Notes under the pieces: model-generated
Database searches by the model: none
Told to the model about the DNA's origin: nothing
What the model saw: the letters and a program-made list of their open reading frames with translations, nothing else
Position numbers and translations under genes: made by a program
Part shown: one piece after another, positions 34,363 to 43,050 of the stretch
How positions within the stretch are numbered: position 1 is the stretch's first letter
Layout of the letters: every line of letters starts with the position of its first letter
Assembly: GCF_002844275.1 (NCBI RefSeq)
Contig: NZ_NXGX01000004.1
Coordinates: forward strand, 124,001 to 188,000
Length of the DNA: 64,000 nucleotides
Direction: 5' to 3'
Source: Thalassospira lohafexi
GTDB lineage: Bacteria > Pseudomonadota > Alphaproteobacteria > Rhodospirillales > Thalassospiraceae

Positions 34363-36576
34363 TTACGATTTTGACGCGTTGAGTTGTTCGGAGGCCTGCT
34401 GGGCCGCAGCGGCAACAGCCTCGCTTTTTTGTTCGGGCGTGGCATCGGGCGGCACATCGACCTTCACATTGCGCGATGCCATCTGGATGCCGTTTTCCTT
34501 GAACATCGCCAGCACGCTTTGATAGACGGTTTTGCGGATGGTGAATTGTTCGCCCGGTTTTGAGGTGTATTTCAACCCGATGACCATGTTGAACTCTTCC
34601 ATCCGACGCACGCCTTGCGATTTCAGTGGCTCGATGAAGCTGTCGCCAATCAGCGGATCTTCCAGCAAGTCAGCCGAGAGTTTCTTGATCAGCTTTTTGA
34701 TCTTGTTGACGTCGGTTTCGAACGGCACGCGGAATTCAAGTTTGACAATCACCCAATCGCGGCTGTGGTTGACGATGGATTTAATCTCGCCAAACGGTAC
34801 GGTCTGAAGCGGGCCGCGGTGATGGCGCAATTGCATCGAGCGGATCGAGATGTTTTCCACCCGTCCGCGCAGGTTTTCCACCTCGATATACTCGCCAAGC
34901 CGAAACGCATCATCCAGCAGGAAGAACACACCCGCCACAACGTCGCGCACAAGCGCCTGACTGCCAAAGCCAAGGGCGAGACCAACCACGCCAGCACCGG
35001 CAATTAGTGGGCCGATATCAACGCCCAGCGAGGACAATGTGACCATGGTGACCATGATGACGATGACCGTGAAGGAAAAGTTCTTAAGCAGCGGCAGCAG
35101 CGTTTCAATCCGCGATAGGCCGGTGCCACCGCCTTCACCGTCGCCGTGATCGCCTCCTGAGGCGTTCATGCGTTCATCAAGGAAGGCCTTGATCAGCGAC
35201 CAGATCAGATCAGCAATCAGCAAGATCATGATGATCTCGGTCGAGGCATCAATGATGCGGGCAAGTATCCCGGCATCGTTGGCCGTGGCAAGACGATCAA
35301 GACCCCAGATGCGCCACATACTGGCCAGAACAAACACAAGGGCGAGCAACCGCACACCACGTTTAAGAACCTTGGTAAAGACCGGGTGTTTTGGTTTTAC
35401 CGGTTCGAACTCTTCGTCATGTTCGGTCGCATGTGCCAGTGCGGCGGCATTTTTGTCGGCGGCTTCCTGATCGGCGATCAGGACCTTTTTGTGATGCTGG
35501 CTTTCGATGATGTTGCGCAGGATGACATCAAACAGGCAGGCAAGGCCAATCGCCAGCAGGGCCTTTAGCATCCGTTCGGCCCCAATGACCGCAACGCCAC
35601 CAACCAGAACCAGCCAAGCACAGACAATGACGGGCCAAAGCCGTGCGATGGACGTTGGCAAGGCAAGCTTTTCAACATTGCCGCTGACTTTGTTCGCAGC
35701 AAAAAAGCGGCCAAGCGAAACAGCGGCCACGCAAAATGAAATCACCGAAATCACCACGGCAATATCAAACAGGATGATATCGCCCAGAACCATGGTGGGC
35801 GCGGCACTAAACACACCGGCCAGGCCAAAGGAAAACAGTGAAACGCCTGCGGCCAGTGTCAGGCTGCGGGTCAGGACTGCGGCAGCATCCGGATCCACAT
35901 TGATCATGCGCAGGCCTTCAGCCTTGGGTGCGAACAGGAACTGAAGAACGATCATGAGGATACGCAGCAGGAAGAACGCCATCAAAAGCGACATCAGCGC
36001 GCTTTTCATAATCGGCGGCCAGTCAAAAATCATGAACGTCCCGATCGATCCGATGGCAAACACACCAAGCGAAAGCAGCGACAGAACACAAAGCGTGACA
36101 ATCTGTTTGAGACGATCCGCAAATTTAACGGGGGACTGAGCTTCAAGATGGGCGCACATCGGAGCAGCCACCCGGCGATAGATGATTTCAGCAATCACCC
36201 CGACAGCAACAAAAACAGCGGTAAAGAGGATCAACTTCATCAGCCCGGTGCGTCCCATGTCAGACGACATGAAGGTGCCAGTGGCATCAAGTTCATCAGG
36301 GAAGGCCGAGAGGCCTTCTATTGTGCGTTCAATCCGCTCTTTGGTGCGCGCGACACCCGCGTCAAGGAATCCGTAGTAGCTAAAGGTGTTTGCTGCGACA
36401 TCGTCGGTGGGGGGTGCTTGATCAATGCTGGTCTGATCATCATCGCCCGAACCGGCCATCGCGGCAACGGCGGCCATTTGCGCATGTGCGGGGGGAGGCG
36501 GGGTGATGACGCAAATGGCAAAAAGCCAAAGTGCCAGACAGATCGTTGTTTTGATTGCTGATTTCATCCCGCTCAT
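34363..36576 (-). CDS. Large MscS-family mechanosensitive ion channel
   Basis: A 737-residue membrane channel that would open under hypo-osmotic tension. It begins with a signal peptide (PPPAHAQ near residue 33), then about 90 periplasmic residues, around ten hydrophobic segments, and the MscS core at about residues 500-690. The pore helix AGAGVVGLALGFGSQALVRDVVAGVFFLLDD has the Gly/Ala-rich pattern and the following FRLGEYIEV/HHRGPLQTVPFGEI beta-domain motifs. The family ranges from 286 to over 1100 residues, so this is a medium-large member. An alternative ATG three codons downstream has better spacing from AGGGG. The C-terminal 30 residues are Ala/Gln-rich. Confidence 0.93.
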   Translation of the reverse strand: MSGMKSAIKTTICLALWLFAICVITPPPPAHAQMAAVAAMAGSGDDDQTSIDQAPPTDDVAANTFSYYGFLDAGVARTKERIERTIEGLSAFPDELDATGTFMSSDMGRTGLMKLILFTAVFVAVGVIAEIIYRRVAAPMCAHLEAQSPVKFADRLKQIVTLCVLSLLSLGVFAIGSIGTFMIFDWPPIMKSALMSLLMAFFLLRILMIVLQFLFAPKAEGLRMINVDPDAAAVLTRSLTLAAGVSLFSFGLAGVFSAAPTMVLGDIILFDIAVVISVISFCVAAVSLGRFFAANKVSGNVEKLALPTSIARLWPVIVCAWLVLVGGVAVIGAERMLKALLAIGLACLFDVILRNIIESQHHKKVLIADQEAADKNAAALAHATEHDEEFEPVKPKHPVFTKVLKRGVRLLALVFVLASMWRIWGLDRLATANDAGILARIIDASTEIIMILLIADLIWSLIKAFLDERMNASGGDHGDGEGGGTGLSRIETLLPLLKNFSFTVIVIMVTMVTLSSLGVDIGPLIAGAGVVGLALGFGSQALVRDVVAGVFFLLDDAFRLGEYIEVENLRGRVENISIRSMQLRHHRGPLQTVPFGEIKSIVNHSRDWVIVKLEFRVPFETDVNKIKKLIKKLSADLLEDPLIGDSFIEPLKSQGVRRMEEFNMVIGLKYTSKPGEQFTIRKTVYQSVLAMFKENGIQMASRNVKVDVPPDATPEQKSEAVAAAAQQASEQLNASKS

Positions 36577-36741
36577 TGTCCCCTGTTACGCGCAGAATTC
36601 TATCTGACAAAGATGGGGACATTTCGGACAAGCATCAAGAAATAGTTTCACGACACATGCGGCTATGATCGCAAAAGGTGTGGCGTTGGCGCGTAAGATG
36701 ATGCGTCAAGGCCGACCGCATTGGTGACATGCATGCATGAA

Positions 36742-36772
36742 AAAACGCGCTGGCCAAAGCACAGCGCGTTTT
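36742..36772 (-). terminator. Terminator of grxD
   Basis: Stem AAAACGCGCTG/CAGCGCGTTTT (11 bp) with a 9-base loop, 29 bases beyond the grxD stop on the minus strand; the T-ended arm provides the U-tract. Confidence 0.85.
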
Positions 36773-36800
36773 AAATTCTTTGGGATGCCGGTCAGGTGCC

Positions 36801-37136
36801 TTAGGCCGCAACCGCAACGCCCTTTTCTTTGAGGTGCTGGGCCAATTCGCCCGATGCAAACATCTCACGGACGATGTCACAGCCACCAAGGAACTCGCCC
36901 TTGACGTAAAGCTGCGGAATGGTCGGCCAGTTTGAAAAGTCCTTGATGCCCTGACGGATTGCCGGGTCAACCAGAACGTTGATGTCTTTGAACTGAACAC
37001 CAAGTTCAGCCATGACTTGAACAACAGCAGCAGAGAAACCACACTGCGGGAACATGGCAGTCCCCTTCATGAACACGACGATATCGTTATCGTTGATGTC
37101 CTTCTGGATACGCTCGAAAACCGGATTGTCGGTCAT
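36801..37136 (-). CDS. grxD: Monothiol glutaredoxin, Grx4/GrxD type
   Basis: A 111-residue CGFS-type glutaredoxin that binds and transfers [2Fe-2S] clusters with glutathione. The active motif is CGFS at residues 32-35, with the conserved Lys24 (MKGT), WPTIPQLYV and GGCDIVREMF glutathione-binding segments. AAGGACA precedes the ATG. The partner protein BolA is encoded 1.2 kb upstream on the same strand, with rarD in between. Confidence 0.97.
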   Translation of the reverse strand: MTDNPVFERIQKDINDNDIVVFMKGTAMFPQCGFSAAVVQVMAELGVQFKDINVLVDPAIRQGIKDFSNWPTIPQLYVKGEFLGGCDIVREMFASGELAQHLKEKGVAVAA

Positions 37137-37227
37137 AATGATTGTCCTTGGCTTTGGGCGGGGATTTTTCCGCCGCGGGAATAGTTAAACTTTATGGTCG
37201 AAGATATGGCTGGAACCTGCGGTTCTG

Positions 37228-38136
37228 TCAACTCTTGCGGCGATTTTGGCGTGCTGTGCGCAGGTTATCCCAGCTGTAAACGCCAAGTCCGATCCAAACC
37301 AAGGTGTACGTCACCATATGGGCTGTGGTGAAAGCCTCGCCAAAGACCATAACCGCGATGATGAACTGTATCGTCGGGTTGAGGTACTGCATCAGACCAA
37401 GAGCGGAAAACTTCATATTGCGTGCGGCAAAGGCAAACAGCACAAGCGGGATCGTCGTGCAGATGCCAAGCCCGATCAACAGTGCGTCCTGTTCAATTCC
37501 GATATTGCCAAATGCCAATTCACCGTGGCGTTGCAGCCAGACCAAATAAATCAGGGAGGCCGGCGTAAGCAGAGCGCATTCAACAAAAAGACCGGCAATC
37601 GGATCGGCGGGTACAAATTTGCGGATCACACCGTAAAAGGCAAACAGGGTAGACAGGCTGAGCGCAATCCATGGCAGGTGGCCATAAAACACCAGAAGGT
37701 TCAAAACCCCGACGGTGCAAATCGCCACCGATAGCATCTGAATCCGGTTGAGCTTTTCGCCAAAGAAAATCCGCCCCAGAATGAGCATGACCAACGGCAT
37801 GATGTAATAGCCAAGGCTGGCTTCCAGCGCGTTGCCACTATTGATCGCCCAGATGTAAATCACCCAGTTTCCCGCCACCAGAAGGCTGCTGAGAAACAGC
37901 AAGCCAAGTGTTCTGGATGATGAAATCAACGCCCAGAGCTGTTTACGTTTTCCCAGCGCAAACACCAGAACGAGTGTCAGGGCCGCTGACCAGACGATAC
38001 GATGGGACAGGATTTCAAGCGGCCCGGCAAAACCGACCAGTTTGAAATACAGGCCAAAGGTGCCCCAGATGACAAAAGCGCCAAGTCCGGCGAGGGGGCC
38101 TGCGCCGACTAATGCTGGTTTTTCGGTTGATGACAT
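37228..38136 (-). CDS. rarD: RarD-type EamA-family permease
   Basis: A 302-residue inner-membrane protein with ten hydrophobic segments, in the RarD branch of the drug/metabolite transporter superfamily. Key blocks are VIWGTFGLYFKLV, EILSHRIVWS, NWVIYIWAINSGNALEASLGYYIMPL and GLMQYLNPTIQFIIAV. The substrate is unknown. The start at 38136 gives the usual family length; a 90-base in-frame extension lacks hydrophobic character. It is placed between grxD and bolA on the same strand. Confidence 0.92.
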   Translation of the reverse strand: MSSTEKPALVGAGPLAGLGAFVIWGTFGLYFKLVGFAGPLEILSHRIVWSAALTLVLVFALGKRKQLWALISSSRTLGLLFLSSLLVAGNWVIYIWAINSGNALEASLGYYIMPLVMLILGRIFFGEKLNRIQMLSVAICTVGVLNLLVFYGHLPWIALSLSTLFAFYGVIRKFVPADPIAGLFVECALLTPASLIYLVWLQRHGELAFGNIGIEQDALLIGLGICTTIPLVLFAFAARNMKFSALGLMQYLNPTIQFIIAVMVFGEAFTTAHMVTYTLVWIGLGVYSWDNLRTARQNRRKS

Positions 38137-38350
38137 GGGTGTTGGGCCGTGATCCGTTAATGAGGCTGTGTCCGGCTGGCAACAACGGTCGGCCGGGATG
38201 GGTACGCAGGTTTGGTCGAGCTTCAAGACGAAGGGCGCCGAACTGTATCCGGCGCCCGTAAGCGTCTGACATCGGCCCGGTCATGGTGGCGTGGGCAGAT
38301 GTCGAAAATCTTCGTCATGTCGACGATGGTGGTGGCAGTGGTTTAGACGA

Positions 38351-38584
38351 TCAGTCTGGGGCCGATGTCTGCAGCGCCAGCGCATGCAGATCGCCGCCCA
38401 TTTTGCCCTTAAGCGCGGAGTAGACCATCTGATGCTGGATCACGCGGGTTTTGCCGCGGAACTGCTCAGAGACAACAATTGCCGCATAATGATCGCCATC
38501 GCCGCGCAAATCCTCGATGCGGACCTGTGCATCGGGCAGCGCTTCCTTGATCATGCTTTCAATTTCATAGGCTTCCATGGCCAT
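38351..38584 (-). CDS. bolA: BolA-family protein
   Basis: A 77-residue BolA/IbaG-like protein, a partner of CGFS glutaredoxins in iron-sulfur cluster trafficking. ALPDAQVRIEDLRGDGDHYAAIVVSEQFRGKTRVIQHQMVYSAL is the standard fold with the invariant His near residue 53; no cysteine is present, as in several BolA-like proteins. AAGGAA lies seven bases before the ATG at 38584. It probably works with GrxD, whose gene is nearby. Confidence 0.95.
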   Translation of the reverse strand: MAMEAYEIESMIKEALPDAQVRIEDLRGDGDHYAAIVVSEQFRGKTRVIQHQMVYSALKGKMGGDLHALALQTSAPD

Positions 38585-38898
38585 GGCGTTTATTCCTTAT
38601 AATAGATCGAGCGGCACATCTGCCCGTTCGATGGGATCTGTTTTGTTTGGTATATGTTGTTGCCCCCGGCGCTGTCAATTTCTGCGCAGCATCGATTAAG
38701 CATCATTGCTTGAAGATGCGCTAATGCTTGTGTTGCCCGCGATAATTGGCTAAACAGCGAAACAGGGTTGCGCACACCCGCCGTCCGCAAGGTTTATGCC
38801 TTTGGTAAAGTGACGCAGATGAAATGTATCGGACCCGTTTCCAGATCAGGCAACGGCCCGGCAACGCGGACGCCCGGCCTCCTGTATGGAGACGATGA
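38585..38898. other. Intergenic region between bolA and the glyoxalase-related gene
   Basis: Apart from the bolA promoter at 38649-38678, this 314-base stretch between divergent genes shows no gene, repeat or clear operator. Confidence 0.5.
38649..38678 (-). promoter_or_regulatory. Probable sigma-70 promoter of bolA
   Basis: On the minus strand TTGACA (38673-38678) is followed after 18 bp by TATACC (38649-38654), about 65 bases before the bolA start. Confidence 0.6.
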
Positions 38899-39393
38899 AT
38901 GACTTCAAATACCTTAAATATCAACCGTGCCGATATCGACACGGATGCCACCGAACAGTTCAAGGCACAGGCAAAACGCCTGCGCAAAGCCCTGGCCGCG
39001 CGCGATGTCTCAATCTCGCATGCCAGCTCGCTCGAACTGTTGGCGCAAAGTCATGGGTATCGTGACTGGAACACGGCCATCGCCATGGCACGGCGTAACA
39101 TCCCGACCAATGTCGCCGATCTTGGCATTGGTAAACGCTTTGCCGGATCATACCTTGGCCACGCGGTCACCGGATTAATCCGCAGCGTGACCGCCACACC
39201 GGTTGGCGGCGTGTTTCGCGTCGAGGTGCATCTTGATGAGCCGGTTGATGTGGTGGAATCAAAACGCTTTAGTGGCTATCGCCAACGCATTGCATCGCGC
39301 ATCAATGAAAACTGCGAACCGGTCCTGACCAATGGCAGGTCCGGTCCGGGGCTTTCGATTGATCTTTTGTTGCGTGATGCTGATAGCGTGTGA
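38899..39393 (+). CDS. Glyoxalase-superfamily-associated small protein
   Basis: A 164-residue soluble protein. The segment from residue 22 to 60, with AKRLRKALAARDVSISHASSLE and QSHGYRDWNTAIAM, matches the helical Glyoxalase_8-type domain as I recall it, usually found beside glyoxalase/bleomycin-resistance folds. The rest is a small beta-rich region with no metal-site signature, so enzyme activity is not expected. The function is unknown. GGAGACG precedes the ATG. It is a single gene followed by a hairpin. Confidence 0.7.
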   Translation: MTSNTLNINRADIDTDATEQFKAQAKRLRKALAARDVSISHASSLELLAQSHGYRDWNTAIAMARRNIPTNVADLGIGKRFAGSYLGHAVTGLIRSVTATPVGGVFRVEVHLDEPVDVVESKRFSGYRQRIASRINENCEPVLTNGRSGPGLSIDLLLRDADSV

Positions 39394-39425
39394 ACACGTT
39401 TGTCACAGACATAAACGATGAAACC

Positions 39426-39453
39426 CTCCGGCAGCTTCCAAAAGTTGCCGGAG
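39426..39453. terminator. Hairpin between convergent genes
   Basis: Twelve-base-pair stem CTCCGGCAGCTT/AAGTTGCCGGAG (one G-U pair) with the loop CCAA, between the glyoxalase-related gene and moaA, which converge. It probably terminates one or both. Confidence 0.75.
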
Positions 39454-39457
39454 CTGC

Positions 39458-40456
39458 TTAACCGCCCGTCATGCTCATGTGCCGACCGACAGCAGGTTTC
39501 GCACCTTTGCGGTCGATGACAAAGTCATGGCCCTTGGGTTTGAGGACCATGGCGGCATCCAGCATTTGATTGAGGGCGCGCGGATCGCCGGTGCGAAGGG
39601 CCGCGCGCAGGTCAACGTGGTCTTCCTGACCCAGACACATATAAAGCGTGCCGGTGCAGGTCACGCGCACACGGTTGCAGCCCTCGCAGAAGTTATGGGT
39701 CAGCGGCGTGATAAAGCCCAGACGTCCGCCGGTTTCGGCCACGGTGGTATAGCGTGCCGGGCCGGGGGTGACATATTCGGACGGGATCAGGGTGTATTCC
39801 TGCTCCAACCGTTCGCGCACCACGGTTAGCGGCAAATACTGATCGGTGCGGTCGCCGTCAATGTCGCCAAGCGGCATGGTTTCGATCAAACACAGATCAA
39901 ATCCTTCTTTGCCACACCACGCGACAAGGCGTGACATTTCGTCTTCGTTGAAATTGCGAAGGGCGACGGTATTGATCTTGATGTGAATGCCTGCCTGTTT
40001 GGCGGCTTCAAGCCCGGCCAGCACCTGTTCAAGGCGGCCACGGCGGGTGATTTCGGTGAATTTTTGTGAATCGAGGCTATCGAGCGAGATGTTAAGCCGT
40101 TTGACGCCAAGCCGGGCCAGATCATCGGCATAGGTCGCAAGTTGGCTGCCATTGGTGGTCATGGTCAATTCATCGAGCGCGCCGGTTTTAAGATGGCGTG
40201 ACAAATCAGCAATCAAATCCATGATGCCACGACGCACCAGTGGTTCGCCGCCCGTCAGGCGCAGTTTGCGCACACCGCGATTGATAAAGGCCGTGCAGAG
40301 CTGATCGAGTTCTTCGAGTGAAAGAACTTCTGATTTTGGCAGAAACGTCATGTTTTCCGCCATGCAATAGGTGCAGCGGAAATCGCAGCGATCGGTTACC
40401 GAAACGCGCAGGTAGGAAACATGGCGGCCATATTTATCGATCAGCGGTGTTGTCAT
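39458..40456 (-). CDS. moaA: GTP 3',8-cyclase MoaA
   Basis: A radical SAM enzyme for the first step of molybdenum cofactor synthesis, converting GTP to 3',8-cyclo-7,8-dihydro-GTP. The 332-residue protein has the N-terminal cluster motif [12 protein letters not shown] near residues 19-30, the C-terminal cluster cysteines in [17 protein letters not shown] sequence, and the essential C-terminal Gly-Gly (MSMTGG). The ATG at 40456 is the family start; an in-frame extension to 40519 is not conserved in character. No other moa gene is adjacent. Confidence 0.97.
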   Translation of the reverse strand: MTTPLIDKYGRHVSYLRVSVTDRCDFRCTYCMAENMTFLPKSEVLSLEELDQLCTAFINRGVRKLRLTGGEPLVRRGIMDLIADLSRHLKTGALDELTMTTNGSQLATYADDLARLGVKRLNISLDSLDSQKFTEITRRGRLEQVLAGLEAAKQAGIHIKINTVALRNFNEDEMSRLVAWCGKEGFDLCLIETMPLGDIDGDRTDQYLPLTVVRERLEQEYTLIPSEYVTPGPARYTTVAETGGRLGFITPLTHNFCEGCNRVRVTCTGTLYMCLGQEDHVDLRAALRTGDPRALNQMLDAAMVLKPKGHDFVIDRKGAKPAVGRHMSMTGG

Positions 40457-40610
40457 GGCGTGGGGCTCAGCACTGTTCGTTTGTTTAAAATACAATCTTC
40501 GGGACGCTGACTGTTGCATAGCAGACCCGGTTTTGACCAGTCTGTTTCAATCGCGTCCGATCACCTTTCCGTCAGGTGGGATATCATCATATACCACACG
40601 ACACGGGGAC

Positions 40611-40646
40611 GAAAAAACCGCGCCCAACATATCGGACGCGGCTTTT
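40611..40646 (-). terminator. Probable terminator of the 272-residue hypothetical gene
   Basis: On the minus strand AAAAGCCGCGTCC...GGGCGCGGTTTTTTC forms a stem (CCGCG/CGCGG plus inner pairs with one mismatch) followed by six T, about 65 bases after the stop at 40710. Confidence 0.65.
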
Positions 40647-40709
40647 GTAAGCTATTTGCGGGTAACCGTGGGGTAACGGCATTTCTGCCTTGGCGCGCGT
40701 CAAATGGCG

Positions 40710-41528
40710 TTAGCCTTCCTTTTTGAGCACGGCATAGTCGTTCTCAATCGCCTTAACCACGGTACGCAGGGTCGCGACATTTTCACTGCCAAGCTTTGCC
40801 ACCAGTTCAGCCGAATGTTCGGGAACAGAAAGGGTTTCGCGCACATCGCGGAACAGGGCATGGAGCATCAGAATGCAATGGGTTTCCGTAAAGGTCCAAT
40901 TGTCCGCGCCTGACGGCAGGTTGTCATTGACCAACTGCATGAGCCATTTTTTGCGATGCTCGTAATTCTTGAAATGTAGGGCCATGCGGGCAAAGACCAG
41001 ATTGATGCGCAACGCAACAGCAGGTTCCTTGGCCAGATGGTCCCAATATTCGGTTGGATCACGCAGTTCGTCGTCTTCATCGGCGTGGGCTTCGATGATG
41101 GCGTGGATTTCGCCGTCAATTTCCTGAAGCATATCCATGCCGACCATCATGCGGATGACCTTGAAGAAGGGTTGCAGGATGCTGCGCGACAAAGCACCAT
41201 GTTCAAGGTCGCCAGCCTCACCACCTTCGAGAAGGTATTCAAAACGGCTGACCAAAAGGCGGCCGAATGGATCGTGGCGCACCGCAGCCTTTTCGCGGGC
41301 CTTGATCGATTCCATGTCGCTTTCAAGCACGGACCATGCCCCGTCAAACAGGTTTTCCTGATCGCGCAGGCTGTCGACGGCTTTTAGAATTTGTTCTTCG
41401 GTAAGCACACCGCCATGGTCTCGGGCATGATGCACCAGCCCCTGGGCAAAATGTTCCAGCACAGAGAAGGCGGCGACGTGGTGGCGCTGCTTAAAGCTGT
41501 CACGTGGTGGTTTGTTGACTGCAATCAT
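40710..41528 (-). CDS. Conserved-looking hypothetical protein
   Basis: A 272-residue soluble, largely alpha-helical and acidic protein with no signal peptide, membrane segment or recognised motif. It is rich in aromatic and His residues (for example FARMALHFKNYEHRKKWLMQLVNDN and EVLRDPTEYWDHLAKEP-like sequence). No function can be assigned. It is on the same strand as moaA, about 250 bases upstream with a terminator between, so it is separately transcribed. Confidence 0.75.
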   Translation of the reverse strand: MIAVNKPPRDSFKQRHHVAAFSVLEHFAQGLVHHARDHGGVLTEEQILKAVDSLRDQENLFDGAWSVLESDMESIKAREKAAVRHDPFGRLLVSRFEYLLEGGEAGDLEHGALSRSILQPFFKVIRMMVGMDMLQEIDGEIHAIIEAHADEDDELRDPTEYWDHLAKEPAVALRINLVFARMALHFKNYEHRKKWLMQLVNDNLPSGADNWTFTETHCILMLHALFRDVRETLSVPEHSAELVAKLGSENVATLRTVVKAIENDYAVLKKEG

Positions 41529-41711
41529 AAAGCTGTCCAGACCTCGGTTAAGACGGTTGCGCAGATGAATGGTGCATTTATCTTGTCAGAATAAGCCCAT
41601 TTAATACGCGGAATTCATTAATAATTTAGTGTCAGCAATTCACATGCCAAGGGGCAGCGTAATCAGGGCTTTATGATGTGCCCAAATGTGGCGATCCGGA
41701 TCGGGGCGGTC

Positions 41712-41897
41712 TTATTCGTAATCGATTGCCGCCTCGACGATTTCCAGAACGACATGGCGCGGGCGAATAATCTGACGCCCGGCTTCTTCGAAATTAACCG
41801 CGATGCGATCCCCATCAACGGCCTGAATGCGGCCCAGCCCCCAATCGGGTTGATTGGGATGGCGAACGATGGTGCCGGGTGTTAGCAAAAAATCCAT
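41712..41897 (-). CDS. DUF3553 protein
   Basis: A 61-residue small beta-barrel-like protein. TPGTIVRHPNQPDWGLGRIQAV followed by GDRIAVNFEEAGRQII is the DUF3553 pattern, common in alphaproteobacteria and related to the C-terminal Tudor-like module of UvrD/PcrA-type proteins. It may bind RNA polymerase or nucleic acid by analogy, but this is not established. It is monocistronic. Confidence 0.87.
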   Translation of the reverse strand: MDFLLTPGTIVRHPNQPDWGLGRIQAVDGDRIAVNFEEAGRQIIRPRHVVLEIVEAAIDYE

Positions 41898-42299
41898 TGG
41901 GTACTCTGTCTGCCGTGTCTATGGTTTCTATATAGGCTCATCATGCCGGGGACACAAATCAACGCATAAATCAGGGTATGATGAAAATGCAGATTGCCCA
42001 AACAGGCAAGCACGACTTGCGCCGTTTGGGGCATTTGACGTCTGGGCGGCAAAATTTGCCGGGTGGTGCGACGTCGCAGACGGGCAGGTTATCAACTGCG
42101 ATGATCTTGATGAATGCAGGATGCGTTCAACCTATCAAGCTGTAAATTTCGCATTGGCTAAATAAGCTCTTAACATATCAGGGGCAATCTTGGCGCTTCG
42201 TAGCAGGTCGTGTGTCCGTCGTGGCCGGTTATGGAAACGGGCATTGTGTTTGGGGACGCAATGCGGTGAACAGAAAAAACACCTTGGAGTACCGCCGCA
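41898..42299. other. Intergenic region upstream of chpT
   Basis: A 402-base stretch between divergent genes. It contains several short AT-rich patches and one TTAAC at 42170-42174 (compatible with a CtrA half-site but common by chance). No gene or convincing promoter was identified. Confidence 0.45.
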
Positions 42300-42908
42300 A
42301 TGGATGATGACATCGCCCTTGAGATGACGCTGATCGAGTTGATCAGTTCGCGCATTTGTCATGACCTTGTCGGGCCGGTTGGTGCGGTAAATGCCGGGGC
42401 CGAACTGATGGGCGAAGAAGGTGTTTCCGATGATGAAGCACTGGCGTTGATGCGCAAAAGTGGCCTTGAAGCTGCACGGCGCCTGCAATTGTTTCGTTTG
42501 GCATTTGGTCGGGCAGGCAACAGTGTTGATACCGCCTCTATGCGCGATGCTGCGCGCCATGCTTATGAGGCGGAAGGCAAGGTGACGCTTGACTGGCAGG
42601 ACCTTGCATTTGATCCATCGCATGGACGTGTTGTTTTGAATATGGTCATGCTGGCCCGTGAGGCATTGCCGTTCGGTGGGACAATCTCTGTTACGCACGA
42701 CTCCGGTGGCCGCACAACGGTCCGTGCAGAAGGCAAGCGCGCGGCATTACGTGCCGAAGTGATGAATGTGCTTGAAAACGAAGTATCTGCAGATGAGCTT
42801 GATCCGCGCACTGTGCATGGGTTTTTCGTCAGAAACCTGGCGAAACGTTCCGGCGGGGCGCTTTCGGTCTTGCAACAGGAAGCAAATATTGCATTGATCT
42901 ATGTATAA
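42300..42908 (+). CDS. chpT: Histidine phosphotransferase ChpT
   Basis: ChpT relays phosphate from the hybrid kinase CckA to CtrA and CpdR, controlling cell cycle and motility genes in alphaproteobacteria. The 202-residue protein starts with the dimerisation helix LIELISSRICHDLVGPVGAVNAGAEL, in which His21 is the expected phosphorylation site, and continues with a degenerate HATPase-like domain. It sits directly upstream of the chemotaxis operon, and ctrA lies 8 kb downstream, so both ends of the relay are encoded in this region; cckA is not in the window. Confidence 0.92.
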   Translation: MDDDIALEMTLIELISSRICHDLVGPVGAVNAGAELMGEEGVSDDEALALMRKSGLEAARRLQLFRLAFGRAGNSVDTASMRDAARHAYEAEGKVTLDWQDLAFDPSHGRVVLNMVMLAREALPFGGTISVTHDSGGRTTVRAEGKRAALRAEVMNVLENEVSADELDPRTVHGFFVRNLAKRSGGALSVLQQEANIALIYV

Positions 42909-43050
42909 AAAATTGACCTGCGGGTCTGGTAATCAGTTGTGGTAGCTTCTACGTAAGTAACCGACGTAATGTGTGTTTCTTGCTGTTTGGGCATTAATGG
43001 GAGTTCCGGTTCCGGCAAACGGTTGATTGTTGGAGTTTTGGAGGGGGTAT

